64,000 nucleotides of DNA from Oscillospiraceae bacterium (GCA_902795345.1 CADBKO010000003.1:62001-126000); one strand, 5' to 3'. Positions 6,688-16,223 are shown, counted from the first letter of the stretch. Numbers and translations are program-made. Notes: generated from the sequence alone by a model not told the origin.

Positions 6688-9060
6688 ATGTCGGAGCAGA
6701 GCCCTGAAAAACTGAATAGTTCGGAAGCGCCTGCTGAGACTTATTCTCTGGCTTCCATCCTCTCGGAGTACAAGTCGGAGGCGTTCATCCGCAACGAGCG
6801 CCGCCTGAGCAAGGAGGAGCTGGAAAAGCGCGCGGATGAGATCATCCGGGAGATGAAGCGCAGCGTGGAGGAGGAGCTTTCCGAGCCGGAGCCCAGTGCG
6901 CAGGAGCCGGAGGCGGAAAAAGCCCCGGAAGAAGCGCAGGCGGAAGCGCCTGCCCCTGCGGAGCCGCTCCCGTCGCTTTCCGAGCTGGCTGCGGCGGACC
7001 TGCTGCCGGACCCACCGGCGGAAGCGCCCGGGAACACAGCCGGACCGGAGCCGGAGCCCCCGGCGGAAGCGAAGGGCGAGCCTGCGCCCCAGCCCCGGGA
7101 GGAGGAAAACAAGGAAACGCCCCCGGCGGCGGAAGCGCCCCAGTCCGAGGCGCAGCCTCAGCCGGAAGAACCGGAGCCGGAACCCACGGCGCAGCCGGAG
7201 GAAGCGGAGAAGCCCGAAGAAGCGGGGGAGACCGAAGGACCGAAAACGCCGGAGGAGCCTGACGAGCCGGAACCGGAGGAAGAGAAATGGCCGTCCCCGG
7301 CGGAAGAACGGAAACGGCAGAAGCGGGAAGCCCGCGCGGAGAGGGCCCGCCGCAAACGGCAGCAGCGGGAGGAAAAGGCGCGCCTGCGCAAGGAAGCCCG
7401 GGAAAAGGAGCCGGAGAACGTTCCGGAGCTGACGGCGGAGGAAGCGGCGAAGCAATATGCTTCCGGCGTGGCCTCCCTGCATCGGCGGATGATCCCCGCC
7501 TTCACACTTTCCGTCGTGATGGCCCTGCTGCTGTTCCTGGGCGGCGGTTCTCTGGGACCCGAAGCGCTCCGGGGCGGCAGGACCCTCTGGATCCTGCAGG
7601 CAGCCATGCAGCTGGCGGTCATGATCCTGGGGCTGGACGTGCTGGCCAAGGGCGTGACGGACCTCCTTTCCGCAAAGCCCGGCTGCGAGACGGTGGTGCT
7701 CCTTGCCAATATCGCCGCGGAGATCGACGCGGTGCTGATGATTTCCGGCCACGTCGGCGAGCCGGGCCTTCCGCCTTACTGCGTGACGGCGGCTTTCACC
7801 CTGGCCTTTGCCCTCTGGGGCAGCTACTGCCGCCGCAGCGCCTTCCGGGAAACGATACGGGCCATGCGCCTGGCAAGCGTCCCCACCGTGGTCTCCTCGG
7901 AGGACAAGCTGGCGGAGGAGGGGAGCATCCTCAATAAGAAACTGGGCACTGCCAAGGGCTTTTTGCAGCGCGCCACGGAGCCGGACCTTCCGGAGCGGTT
8001 CTATCACAAGGCCGTGCCGCCCTGTCTGCTCCTGCTGCTGGTGCTGGCTCTGGCCGCCGCCTATCTTTCCGGCACCGGCGCGATCTTCCGCTGCTTGGCG
8101 GCGCTGAGCTGTGCTGCCGCAGCCATGAGCGCCACGATGGTCTATGCCCGGCCCTTCTTCCTGACCGCCAAGAGGCTGAGCCTCAGCGGCGCGGCCCTGG
8201 CCGGCTGGCGCGGGGCGGAGGATATGGCGAAGGCCGTGGGCCTGGTGATCCGGGATCTGGACATCTATCCGGAAAACTCCGTGATCCTCAATGGGATGAA
8301 GGTCCTGTCCGGGGCCCATGTGGAAAAGGTGGTGGCCTACACGGGCAGCGTCATCCTGGCGACGGGGAGCGGTCTGCGCCGGGTATTCGGGGAGCTGATG
8401 CGGCAATATGCCGCGCCGCTCTACCGGGTGGAGGATTTCGACTGCGGCACCGAGGGGGGCGTCAGCGCCTTCATCGGCGCGGAGCAGGTGCTGGTGGGCA
8501 CCGGCGCTTACATGAATCTCATGGGCATCCGCGTCCCCGGCAGCGTGGACGTGGCAGGCGCGGTCTACACCGCCATCGACCATGAGCTCTGCGGGGTCTT
8601 CATCGTCAACTATCTGCCCCAGGAGCTGGTGCAGAATGCGCTGTACCGGCTGGAGAGCGGGCGGATGCGCCCCATCTTCGCCATTCGGGATTTCAATATC
8701 AGCCCCTCCATGATGATCCAGAAATTCCGCCTCAACGAGGGGAGCATCAGCTTCCTGCCGCCGGAGAACCGCTATCAGCTGAGCGTGGAACCGGAAACGG
8801 AGGGGAAACCCGCCGCGCTCCTCAGCCGGGAAGGGCTCTGGCACTATTCCGAGACCGCCCGGGGCGGGCGGCGGCTGTGGCGCACCACCCGGCGCGCCCT
8901 GCTGATGACGGTGCTGGGGTCGGTGCTGGGCGTGCTGATCGTGTTCATCTCCTGCGCCAGAGGGGCCTTCGCCTCCGTCAGCCCGGTGAAGCTGCTGCTG
9001 GCGATGCTCCTTTGGGCCTTTGCCACCCTGATGATCGCGGAGTCCGCGGAGGGAGACTGA
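6688..9060 (+). CDS. P-type-ATPase-like membrane pseudoenzyme with Pro/Glu-rich N-terminal region
   Basis: The 790-residue protein has four parts. Residues 1-66 contain a conserved-looking helical start; 67-200 are almost only Pro, Glu and Ala; 202-242 are strongly basic; from 268 on it is a membrane protein with about six hydrophobic segments before residue 490 and two more at 735-785. The region after residue 485 follows the layout of a heavy-metal P-type ATPase: PFFLTAKRLSLSGAALAG, then EDMAKAVGLVIRD (D523), the nucleotide-domain-like GVSAFIGAEQVLVG (591-604), and GVFIVNYLPQELVQNAL. However, the DKTGT phosphorylation motif is DLDIY, TGDN is replaced by IRDFN (666-670), and no GDGxND hinge or TGES actuator motif is seen. 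It should not pump by the normal cycle. It follows rlmB by 22 bases. Confidence 0.6.
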   Translation: MSEQSPEKLNSSEAPAETYSLASILSEYKSEAFIRNERRLSKEELEKRADEIIREMKRSVEEELSEPEPSAQEPEAEKAPEEAQAEAPAPAEPLPSLSELAAADLLPDPPAEAPGNTAGPEPEPPAEAKGEPAPQPREEENKETPPAAEAPQSEAQPQPEEPEPEPTAQPEEAEKPEEAGETEGPKTPEEPDEPEPEEEKWPSPAEERKRQKREARAERARRKRQQREEKARLRKEAREKEPENVPELTAEEAAKQYASGVASLHRRMIPAFTLSVVMALLLFLGGGSLGPEALRGGRTLWILQAAMQLAVMILGLDVLAKGVTDLLSAKPGCETVVLLANIAAEIDAVLMISGHVGEPGLPPYCVTAAFTLAFALWGSYCRRSAFRETIRAMRLASVPTVVSSEDKLAEEGSILNKKLGTAKGFLQRATEPDLPERFYHKAVPPCLLLLLVLALAAAYLSGTGAIFRCLAALSCAAAAMSATMVYARPFFLTAKRLSLSGAALAGWRGAEDMAKAVGLVIRDLDIYPENSVILNGMKVLSGAHVEKVVAYTGSVILATGSGLRRVFGELMRQYAAPLYRVEDFDCGTEGGVSAFIGAEQVLVGTGAYMNLMGIRVPGSVDVAGAVYTAIDHELCGVFIVNYLPQELVQNALYRLESGRMRPIFAIRDFNISPSMMIQKFRLNEGSISFLPPENRYQLSVEPETEGKPAALLSREGLWHYSETARGGRRLWRTTRRALLMTVLGSVLGVLIVFISCARGAFASVSPVKLLLAMLLWAFATLMIAESAEGD

Positions 9061-9098
9061 TATACCGCGCATATTTCCCGGGTGGGAAAGAAAAAAAC

Positions 9099-9127
9099 TT
9101 GTAATCCAATTGTATTTCGTGTATAAT
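9099..9127 (+). promoter_or_regulatory. Promoter of the EF-G-like gene
   Basis: TTGTAA (9099-9104) and TATAAT (9122-9127) are 17 bases apart, 37 bases before the ATG at 9165. Confidence 0.7.
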
Positions 9128-9164
9128 CAAAATCTGTGCAGAACTTCAATAAGGAGAGGTAAAT

Positions 9165-11186
9165 ATGTCTGAGAAAATCCGCAATATATGCCTGCTGGGC
9201 CACGGCAGCACCGGCAAGACCAGTCTTGCAGAGAGCATCCTGTACCTGACCGGGATGACCGACCGTCTCGGCAAGGTCGTCGAGGGCAACTCCGTCTGCG
9301 ACTTCGACGCAGAAGAGATCAAGCGCCAGATCAGCATTTCCACCGCCACGGTCTATGCCAAGTATCAGGGCACCAAGATCAACATTCTGGACACCCCGGG
9401 TTTCTTTGATTTCGCCGGGGAAGTGCAGGAGGCCCTTCGCGTCGCCGATGCGGGCATCATCTGCGTTTCCGCCAAGGACGGCCTGAACGTGGGTGCGGAG
9501 AAGTCCTGGAAATATCTGAAGGAGGCCAATAAGCCCCGCGCCATCTATATTTCCAAGACCGACGAGGAGCATGCGGATTTCGACCGGACCTTCAACCAGC
9601 TGCGGGAAAAGTTCGGCAGCACCGTCAGCGCCTTCACCATGCCCGTGGTGGAGAATGAAAAGGTCACCGGCATCATCGACGTGATCGCCAAGAAGGCGTT
9701 CCACGTGGTCAAGGGCAAGCGGGAAGAGATCCCCGTGCCCGCCGAGGCCGCCGATCGCCTGGAAGAGCTGTATCAGGAAGTGGTGGAGAACGCCGCTTCC
9801 ACCAGCGAAGAGCTGATGGACAAGTACCTGGAGACCATGGAGCTGAGCCAGGAGGAAGTTTACGGCGCGCTGAGCACCGGCGTTGCCGAGGGTGAGATCT
9901 GCCCCGTCTTCTGCGGCTGCGCCATGACCGGCCTGGGCACCACCGTCCTGCTGGATGCCATCGTGAACCTGTTCCCCGATCCCATGGAAGGCGGCGAGCC
10001 CGTCAAGCCCGACGAGCCGACCCGCGCTATCATCTACAAGACTATTTCCGACCAGTTCGGCAAGTTCTCCCTCTTCAAGGTCATTTCCGGCAAGGTCACG
10101 CCCGATATGACCCTGGTGAACGCCCGCTCCGGCGCCAACGAGAAGCTGGGCCACATCTATATGATGCAGGGCAAGAAGAACGTGGAAGTGCAGGAGATCG
10201 GCTGCGGCGACTTTGGCGCCGTTGCAAAGCTCAGCGATTCCAAGACCGGCGACACCCTCTGCGACGCCCGCAAGGTGGAAGCGGCCCCCGGCATTGAGTT
10301 TGCCGAGCCCTGCTACTCCATGGCCATCGCCCCCAAGATCAAGGGCCAGGACGACAAGGTGGCCCAGGGCCTCAGCCGTCTGGGCGAGGAAGACCCCACC
10401 TTCACCGTGGTGAACAACGCCGAGACCAAGCAGATGGTCATTTCCGGCGCCGGCGACATCCATCTGGATGTGCTGTGCTCCAAGCTCAAGAGCAAGTTCG
10501 GCGTGGAAGTGGTCCTGAGCCCCGCCCGCGTGCCCTACCGGGAGAAGATCCGCAAAAAGTACGAGGCCCACGGCCGTCACAAGAAGCAGACCGGCGGCCA
10601 CGGCCAGTTTGCCGACGTAAAGATCCGCTTCGAGCCCCAGGACGAGCAGGAAGACATGATCTTCGCCGAGGAAGTGTTCGGCGGCAGCGTGCCGAAGAAC
10701 TTCTTCCCCGCCGTGGAAAAGGGCCTGCGCGAGAACTGCGCCAAGGGCGTTCTGGCCGGCTACCCCATGGTCTATCTGAAGGCCGTGCTTTACGACGGCG
10801 ACTTCCATCCCGTGGACTCCTCCGAAATGGCCTTCAAGACCGCCGCAGGTCTGGCCTATAAGGAACTGGTCAACGCCAGCCCCGTAATCCTGGAGCCCAT
10901 CGGCACCCTGACCGTCACCATCCCCGACAACTACCTGGGCGACATCATGAGCGACATCAGCTCCAAGCGCCGGGGCACCGTTCTGGGCATGAACGCCCAC
11001 GACGGCATGCAGGTCGTGGAAGCCGAGGTCCCCATGGCCGAGATGTCCTCCTATACCATCGACCTGCGCAGCATGACCCAGGGCCGCGGCTCCTTCTCCC
11101 TGAAGTTTGCCCGCTATGAGGAAGCCCCCGCCATGGTGCAGCAGAAGATCATCGAGGATGCAAAGGCGGAAGCCGAAGCCGAATAA
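9165..11186 (+). CDS. Elongation factor G-like GTPase (FusA2 type)
   Basis: The 673-residue protein has the five-domain layout of EF-G. The P-loop GHGSTGKT is at residues 12-19, switch II reads DTPGFFDF at 76-83, and the domain IV region includes GRHKKQTGGHGQFADV. It differs from true EF-G in two key places: the His of the DTPGH motif is Phe80, and the NKxD base-recognition motif reads SKTD (130-133). These changes, and a length below the roughly 690-700 residues of the main translocase, place it with the EF-G-like FusA2 group, whose role in the cell is not settled. A good promoter, an AAGGAGAGG site and a strong terminator show it is a single-gene unit. Codon use is very C-rich at third positions, suggesting high expression. 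Confidence 0.85.
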   Translation: MSEKIRNICLLGHGSTGKTSLAESILYLTGMTDRLGKVVEGNSVCDFDAEEIKRQISISTATVYAKYQGTKINILDTPGFFDFAGEVQEALRVADAGIICVSAKDGLNVGAEKSWKYLKEANKPRAIYISKTDEEHADFDRTFNQLREKFGSTVSAFTMPVVENEKVTGIIDVIAKKAFHVVKGKREEIPVPAEAADRLEELYQEVVENAASTSEELMDKYLETMELSQEEVYGALSTGVAEGEICPVFCGCAMTGLGTTVLLDAIVNLFPDPMEGGEPVKPDEPTRAIIYKTISDQFGKFSLFKVISGKVTPDMTLVNARSGANEKLGHIYMMQGKKNVEVQEIGCGDFGAVAKLSDSKTGDTLCDARKVEAAPGIEFAEPCYSMAIAPKIKGQDDKVAQGLSRLGEEDPTFTVVNNAETKQMVISGAGDIHLDVLCSKLKSKFGVEVVLSPARVPYREKIRKKYEAHGRHKKQTGGHGQFADVKIRFEPQDEQEDMIFAEEVFGGSVPKNFFPAVEKGLRENCAKGVLAGYPMVYLKAVLYDGDFHPVDSSEMAFKTAAGLAYKELVNASPVILEPIGTLTVTIPDNYLGDIMSDISSKRRGTVLGMNAHDGMQVVEAEVPMAEMSSYTIDLRSMTQGRGSFSLKFARYEEAPAMVQQKIIEDAKAEAEAE

Positions 11187-11205
11187 ACTCCACAAGCATA
11201 GAATC

Positions 11206-11236
11206 GCCCGCCGCGGTCTCACGCGGCGGGCTTTTT
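11206..11236 (+). terminator. Terminator of the EF-G-like gene
   Basis: A 10-base stem, GCCCGCCGCG with CGCGGCGGGC, is followed by TTTTT. It also faces the end of dapA on the other strand. Confidence 0.85.
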
Positions 11237-11243
11237 CATGGGT

Positions 11244-12131
11244 TCACGCAGCAAGGCCATAACGCTGCATCAGCGATATGAGTTTGGCCCGCTTTTCCCC
11301 GCTCAGTTCCGTCAGGGGCAGCCGCAGTTCCCCGGAGCATAGCCCTGCCGCTGCCATGGCAGCCTTGACGGGGATGGGGTTCACGTCCAGAAACAGGGCT
11401 TCCATCAGCTCCAGGTATTCATAGTGGAGGGAGGCCGCGTCCCGATAGTCGCCCGCCAGGCAGAGCCGCGTCAGCTCGCTCATGGCCTCCGGTATCAGAT
11501 TGGCGCAGACGGAGATCACCCCTTTGGCGCCCAGGGCCATGAGGGGCAGGGTCAGGGAGTCGTTGCCGCTGTAAAAGCTGAAGTCGGCGGGGCAGAGACG
11601 CATGGCCCGGGAAATGGCGTCCAGGTCCGTCCCCGCCGCTTTCACTCCGGCGATGCGGGGGTGGCGGCTCAGCTCTGCCAGGGTCTCCGGCGCGATGGTC
11701 ATGCCGGTCCGGGCGGGCACGTCGTAGAGCAGGATGGGCTTTTCGGCCCGGTCAGCCAGATAGGAATAATGGCGGATCAGGCCCGCCTGGGAGGTCTTGT
11801 TGTAATAGGGCGTCACCAGCAGCGTTCCGTCCGCGCCGGCATCCTCCGCCTGCCGGATCAGGGTCAGCGCGTGGTCCGTGCTGTTGCTGCCCGCTCCGGC
11901 GATGACGGGGATTCTGCCCCGGGCGCAGCGGACGGCTTCGCCCACGATGGCCTTGTGCTCCGGATAGGAAAGCACGGCGCTCTCCCCGGTGGTGGCGCAG
12001 ACCACGACGGCGGCGCAGCCCCCGGCGATCTGGAGCTCTATGAGCCTGCCCAGGGCAGGGAAGTCCACTTCCCCATCCTTGAAGGGGGTGACCAGGGCGG
12101 CGGCGCAGCCGGTGAAGACAGGTTCCTTCAT
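11244..12131 (-). CDS. dapA: 4-hydroxy-tetrahydrodipicolinate synthase
   Basis: The 295-residue enzyme condenses pyruvate with aspartate semialdehyde in the first committed step to diaminopimelate and lysine. It shows the family signatures: TTGES at residues 47-51, the active-site tyrosine in LLYDVPART (Tyr136), and the Schiff-base lysine in AGVKAAGTD (Lys164). Length is standard. The start at 12131 has AAAGGAGG upstream; a longer frame to 12179 would include a hairpin and has no site of its own. It lies downstream of asd on the same strand, and the two enzymes act in sequence. A complete terminator-like hairpin sits between them, so dapA transcription probably depends on read-through. Confidence 0.93.
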   Translation of the reverse strand: MKEPVFTGCAAALVTPFKDGEVDFPALGRLIELQIAGGCAAVVVCATTGESAVLSYPEHKAIVGEAVRCARGRIPVIAGAGSNSTDHALTLIRQAEDAGADGTLLVTPYYNKTSQAGLIRHYSYLADRAEKPILLYDVPARTGMTIAPETLAELSRHPRIAGVKAAGTDLDAISRAMRLCPADFSFYSGNDSLTLPLMALGAKGVISVCANLIPEAMSELTRLCLAGDYRDAASLHYEYLELMEALFLDVNPIPVKAAMAAAGLCSGELRLPLTELSGEKRAKLISLMQRYGLAA

Positions 12132-12151
12132 GGGTTTTCCTCCTTTCCTCA

Positions 12152-12191
12152 TAAAAAGAAAAGGACCGGGACGCATCAAACGTCCCGGTCC
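12152..12191 (-). terminator. Terminator or attenuator between asd and dapA
   Basis: On the minus strand GGACCGGGACG (12181-12191) pairs perfectly with CGTCCCGGTCC (12163-12173) across a seven-base loop and is followed by TTTTCTTTTT. Its U tract ends about 20 bases before the dapA start, leaving no space for a separate dapA promoter. Confidence 0.75.
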
Positions 12192-12208
12192 CCGGTGTCT
12201 TAGAGGTA

Positions 12209-13285
12209 TCAGATATAATTCTCCGCGCAGAGCAGCTCCGCCAGCAGCACGGCGCCGCCGGCAGCGCCCCGCAGGGTGTTGTGGCTCAGGCAGACGAACT
12301 TGTAATCGTACTGGGTGTCCTCCCGCAGACGGCCGATGGAAACGGCCATGCCGTTCTCCAGATTGCGGTGCAGCTTGGTCTGGGGCATGTTGTCCTCCGT
12401 GAAATAGTGGAGGAACTGCTTAGGCGCGGTGGGGAGCTGCAGCTCCTGGGGACGGCCCTTGAACTCAGCCCAGCGCTTCAGAATCTCCTCCTTGGAGGGC
12501 TTGTCGCGGAAGGTGGCGAACACGGCGGCCATATGGCCGTTGGAAACCGGTACGCGCAGGCACTGGGCGGTGATGGCGGGCTTGAGAGCGTTGACGATCA
12601 CGCCGCCTTCCACCTTGCCCCAGAGCTTCATGGGCTCCTTCTCGGATTTCTCCTCCTCGCCGCCGATATAGGGGATCACGTTGTCCACCATCTCCGGCCA
12701 GGTCTCGAAGGTCTTGCCCGCGCCGGAAATGGCCTGATAGGTGCACACCAGGACCTTCTCCAGCCCGAAGTCCCGCAGGGGGTTCAGGGCGGGGACATAG
12801 CTCTGGAGGGAGCAGTTGGATTTGACGGCGATGAAGCCCCGCTTGGTGCCCAGGCGCTTGCGCTGGCTCTCAATCACAAGAATATGCTCGGGGTTGATTT
12901 CCGGTACCACCATGGGCACGTCCGGCGTCCAGCGATGGGCGCTGTTGTTGGAGACCACGGGACACTCCAGCTTTGCATAGCGCTCCTCCAGGGCCTGGAT
13001 CTCGTCCTTTTTCATGTCCACGGCGGAGAAAACGAAATCCACCATCCCGGCGATTTTTTCCGCGTCGGCGGTGGCGTCCATGACGATGAGGTCCTTGGCG
13101 CAGTCGGGCAGGGGCGTCTCCAGCTGCCAGCGGCCTTCCATCACGTCCGCATAACGCTTGCCCGCGCTGCGGGGGCTGGCGGCCACCACGGTCAGGGTGA
13201 ACCAGGGGTGACCCTCCATCAGAGTAACGAAACGCTGGCCCACCATACCGGTAGCGCCGATCACGCCGACTTTGTACTTCTTCAT
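12209..13285 (-). CDS. asd: Aspartate-semialdehyde dehydrogenase
   Basis: The 358-residue enzyme reduces aspartyl phosphate to aspartate semialdehyde with NADPH, supplying lysine, diaminopimelate, threonine and methionine synthesis. The N terminus has the Rossmann motif VGVIGATGMVGQRF; the catalytic cysteine is Cys158 in KSNCSLQ; a substrate-binding histidine lies in VSNGHMAAVF. The sequence is of the type found in archaea and fungi (longer, with this SNCS motif) rather than the short enterobacterial type; this type also occurs in Clostridia. The start has AAGGAG eight bases upstream. It is the first gene of asd-dapA and diverges from the SpoIID-like gene. Confidence 0.92.
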   Translation of the reverse strand: MKKYKVGVIGATGMVGQRFVTLMEGHPWFTLTVVAASPRSAGKRYADVMEGRWQLETPLPDCAKDLIVMDATADAEKIAGMVDFVFSAVDMKKDEIQALEERYAKLECPVVSNNSAHRWTPDVPMVVPEINPEHILVIESQRKRLGTKRGFIAVKSNCSLQSYVPALNPLRDFGLEKVLVCTYQAISGAGKTFETWPEMVDNVIPYIGGEEEKSEKEPMKLWGKVEGGVIVNALKPAITAQCLRVPVSNGHMAAVFATFRDKPSKEEILKRWAEFKGRPQELQLPTAPKQFLHYFTEDNMPQTKLHRNLENGMAVSIGRLREDTQYDYKFVCLSHNTLRGAAGGAVLLAELLCAENYI

Positions 13286-13324
13286 AGCAATCGCTCCTTT
13301 TCACCCAATGATAATATTTGCATC

Positions 13325-13353
13325 TTGTCGGATCGGGGAAAATCCTGTATAAT
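13325..13353 (+). promoter_or_regulatory. Promoter of the SpoIID-like gene
   Basis: TTGTCG (13325-13330) and TATAAT (13348-13353) are 17 bases apart. The leader to the ATG at 13480 would be about 120 bases; I saw no clear structure in it. Confidence 0.55.
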
Positions 13354-13479
13354 ACCAAAATGGACTGCCCGCTGCCGACGGACGCCTGCTTTAACGATAT
13401 AGGGCATCATAGCACTACCGTACAAGGAAAGTCAAGGCGGCAGAGCAAATTGAACAGAAAACTTCGATGCGAGGAACCT

Positions 13480-15156
13480 ATGATACACAGAATGAATAAG
13501 CTCCGGCGAACGCTGCTCCTCACCCTTATCTGCCTGCTCCTGTGCCTGCCCATGACGGCGGGCGGCGCGGAGGACCCGGCGCCTTATATCCGGGTGGGCC
13601 TCTATTGGGGGGACCGGGCCCTGGAAGGGGCGAATCTGCTCAACTATGTGGGAAGCGGCTACGACCTGGGTTATTTTGACGGGAACCGGGAATTCATCCC
13701 CCTCATGCACACAGAGGAAAAGGGCATCAGCATGCTCAAGGACTGGAGCCTCTATTATGTGGGCGGCCAGTATACCTCGGAGGGCTCCTCCGGCAATCTG
13801 CGGGTAGGCTGCTACCACATCCGCCTGGGCAGCTGTGAGAGCTATGAGGAAGCTGCGGAGATGGCCTCCGCCTATACCGACGGCTATGCGGCCTTCATGA
13901 ACGGCAGCTGGTACGCTTTCTGCGGCAGCTATCTCAGCCAGTCCGCCGCTGAAGAAGCCGCCGCCGACCGGGGCATCTACGGCACGGCCATGACCGCCTC
14001 CAGCCGCTGCGTCACCGTGGTGGTCACCGGCACGGACCGGGTCATTTTCCAATATGACGGGGGCACGGAAACCTCCCTGGGCGTCATGCCGCAGCCCGAC
14101 GAAAACGGGGAGAGGCCCATCACCTGGTTCCGGGGCTACAAGTATTACGGCGGCTTCCAGTATACCCGGCGGGACGGCGGGAATCTCACGGTAGTGAACA
14201 TGCTGGAGATGGACGATTACATCTGCGGCGTGGTGCCCTATGAGATGAGCCCCAGCTGGCCCCTGGAAGCGTTGAAGGCCCAGGCCGTCTCCGCCCGCAC
14301 CTATGCCGCTTCCCAGATGGGGAAGCACGCTGCCAGCGGCTTCGACCTCTGCAACGGCACCTGCTGCCAGGCCTATCTGGGCGTGAATGTGGACGCGGCG
14401 GACTGCGAGGAAGCGGTGCGCTCCACCAGCGGCGTATACGTCACTTATGAGGGCGAAATGGCGAGTACGTTTTATCATTCCTGCGACGGAGGCGCAACCG
14501 AAAATTCGGAAAACGTATTCTACGAGGCCATTCCTTACCTCAAGGGCGTCAAGGACCCCTATGAGAGCTATGTGGACACCGGCTATGAGCAATGGTCCTA
14601 TGTCTATACCGCCGACGAGATCACCTGGATCTTGCAGAACAAGGGATATAACTGCTCCCGGATCGTCAGCGTCACCCCTACATATACAGAAATGGGGAAT
14701 ATCCTATCCCTGCGCTTCGATGATTCCGCAGGGGTCAGCTGGACCTTCTCCCGCAGCCGCGCCTCCACCATCCTCAACAGCCAGACCTATAACCGCATCA
14801 TCCACAGCCAGCGCTTCACGGTGACGGACGCCAATGCGGAAACGGAGCCCCTCTGCGTCAATGAGGCGGTGAATCCCCTCTCCGGGACGGACAGCCTTTT
14901 TGTGGTGGACGGAAGCGGCCAGGTGCAGAACCTGGGAGAGCGGGGGACGATCAGCGTGGTCACCGGCTCCGGCACGGAGACGGTGAACCTCAGCGGCAGC
15001 GGCGCCACCATCACCACGGAACGGTTTTTGATCTCCGGCTCCGGCTGGGGCCACAACGTAGGCATGAGCCAGTATGGGGCCAAGGCCATGGCGGAGCTGG
15101 GCTTTACCTATGATGAGATTTTGAAGTTCTATTTCAGCGGGGTGGATGTAGGGTGA
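13480..15156 (+). CDS. Secreted SpoIID/LytB-domain protein
   Basis: The 558-residue protein has a signal peptide (residues 1 to about 29). A SPOR-like segment around 92-150 includes the [18 protein letters not shown] pattern of peptidoglycan-binding SPOR repeats. The SpoIID domain runs from about 225, with [20 protein letters not shown] (Glu255 as the likely catalytic acid), SARTYA, and the distal [17 protein letters not shown] near the C terminus. SpoIID proteins are lytic transglycosylases acting on denuded glycan; in sporulation they drive engulfment. This version is longer than SpoIID itself and lacks its operon context, so it may act in vegetative wall remodelling. Its stop overlaps the queA start by four bases. 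Confidence 0.82.
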   Translation: MIHRMNKLRRTLLLTLICLLLCLPMTAGGAEDPAPYIRVGLYWGDRALEGANLLNYVGSGYDLGYFDGNREFIPLMHTEEKGISMLKDWSLYYVGGQYTSEGSSGNLRVGCYHIRLGSCESYEEAAEMASAYTDGYAAFMNGSWYAFCGSYLSQSAAEEAAADRGIYGTAMTASSRCVTVVVTGTDRVIFQYDGGTETSLGVMPQPDENGERPITWFRGYKYYGGFQYTRRDGGNLTVVNMLEMDDYICGVVPYEMSPSWPLEALKAQAVSARTYAASQMGKHAASGFDLCNGTCCQAYLGVNVDAADCEEAVRSTSGVYVTYEGEMASTFYHSCDGGATENSENVFYEAIPYLKGVKDPYESYVDTGYEQWSYVYTADEITWILQNKGYNCSRIVSVTPTYTEMGNILSLRFDDSAGVSWTFSRSRASTILNSQTYNRIIHSQRFTVTDANAETEPLCVNEAVNPLSGTDSLFVVDGSGQVQNLGERGTISVVTGSGTETVNLSGSGATITTERFLISGSGWGHNVGMSQYGAKAMAELGFTYDEILKFYFSGVDVG

Positions 15157-16175
15157 AGACAAAGGATTTTTACTATGACCTGCCGGAGGAGCTGATCGCC
15201 CAGACGCCCCTGGATAAAAGGGATTCCTCCCGCCTCATGCTGCTGGACAAGATAACGGGCGAGCTGGAACACAGCGTTTTTTCCCGGCTGCCGGAGTATC
15301 TGCGGCCGGGGGACTGCCTGGTGATGAACGATTCCCGCGTCCTGCCCGCCCGGCTCATCGGCCATCGGGCCACCGGCGGCGCCGTGGAAGTGCTGCTGCT
15401 GACGGACAAGGGGGACGGCGTATGGGAATGTCTCACCCGCCCCGGCAGAAAGACCCCCGTGGGCACGAAGCTCTATTTCGGGGACGGGGAACTGAGCGGG
15501 GAAGTGGTGGAGGCCGTCAGCGACGGCAACAAGCGCATCCGCTTCACCTATGAGGGCATCTTCCTGGAGGTATTGGAGCGGCTGGGCCGCGTGCCCCTGC
15601 CGCCCTATATCAAGGCGGAGCTGAAGGACCCGGAGCGGTATCAGACCGTCTATGCCCGCAGCCCGGGGAGCGCGGCGGCCCCCACGGCAGGGCTGCATTT
15701 CACCCCGGAGCTCTTGATGGAGTTGAAGGAAAAAGGCGTGGAGCTCTGCTATGTGACGCTCCATGTGGGCCTTGGCACCTTCCGTCCTGTGAAGGAAGAA
15801 GAGATCGAGGGCCACGAGATGCATTCGGAGTTCTGCATGATCCCCTCGGAGGCGGCCCAGGCGATCAACGCCGCCAAGAGGGAAGGGCGGCGGGTCATTT
15901 CCGTGGGCACCACCTCCTGCCGGACCTTGGAGGCGGTGGCGGATGAACAGGGGATGGTGGTGCCCTTTGCGGACTGGGTGAATATCTTCATCTATCCCGG
16001 CTACCGCTTCAAGTGCGTGGACGCCCTCATCACGAATTTCCATCTGCCGGAGAGCACCCTCATCATGCTGGTGAGCGCTCTGGCGGGCCGGGAGCATGTG
16101 CTGGCTGCTTATCGGGAGGCCGTGGAGCGGCGTTATCGCTTCTTCTCCTTCGGTGACGCCATGTTTATTCACTGA
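15153..16175 (+). CDS. queA: S-adenosylmethionine:tRNA ribosyltransferase-isomerase
   Basis: The 340-residue protein is full length for QueA, which transfers and isomerises the ribose of S-adenosylmethionine onto preQ1 in tRNA to give epoxyqueuosine. Recognised blocks are the opening [25 protein letters not shown], the PTAGLHF segment, [10 protein letters not shown], and [16 protein letters not shown] near the end. The start is GTG at 15153, which overlaps the stop of the SpoIID-like gene as GTGA, so translation is coupled. No tgt or queG lies next to it in this window. Confidence 0.94.
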   Translation: MKTKDFYYDLPEELIAQTPLDKRDSSRLMLLDKITGELEHSVFSRLPEYLRPGDCLVMNDSRVLPARLIGHRATGGAVEVLLLTDKGDGVWECLTRPGRKTPVGTKLYFGDGELSGEVVEAVSDGNKRIRFTYEGIFLEVLERLGRVPLPPYIKAELKDPERYQTVYARSPGSAAAPTAGLHFTPELLMELKEKGVELCYVTLHVGLGTFRPVKEEEIEGHEMHSEFCMIPSEAAQAINAAKREGRRVISVGTTSCRTLEAVADEQGMVVPFADWVNIFIYPGYRFKCVDALITNFHLPESTLIMLVSALAGREHVLAAYREAVERRYRFFSFGDAMFIH

Positions 16176-16181
16176 TAACAT

Positions 16182-16213
16182 AAGGGCAGCCCCGCAGGGC
16201 TGCCCTTGCGTTA
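16182..16213. terminator. Bidirectional terminator between queA and the sirC-like gene
   Basis: AAGGGCAGCCC and GGGCTGCCCTT form an 11-base perfect stem with a four-base loop. It is placed to end transcription of both convergent units. Confidence 0.75.
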
Positions 16214-16223
16214 TTCGTCAGGA

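Noticed and set aside
6544..9072. An 842-residue open frame on the minus strand opposite the gene at 6688
   Set aside because: It is a shadow of a GC-rich gene: composition is His/Gly/Arg/Leu-rich, it has no ribosome binding site, and the plus frame has domain-like content and the right codon pattern.
8844..11222. A 792-residue open frame opposite the EF-G-like gene
   Set aside because: Same antisense artefact; no motif, no site, and the plus frame has all GTPase motifs.
13286..13479. A lysine riboswitch upstream of asd
   Set aside because: No L-box conserved elements were found; asd lacks a long structured leader on its side.
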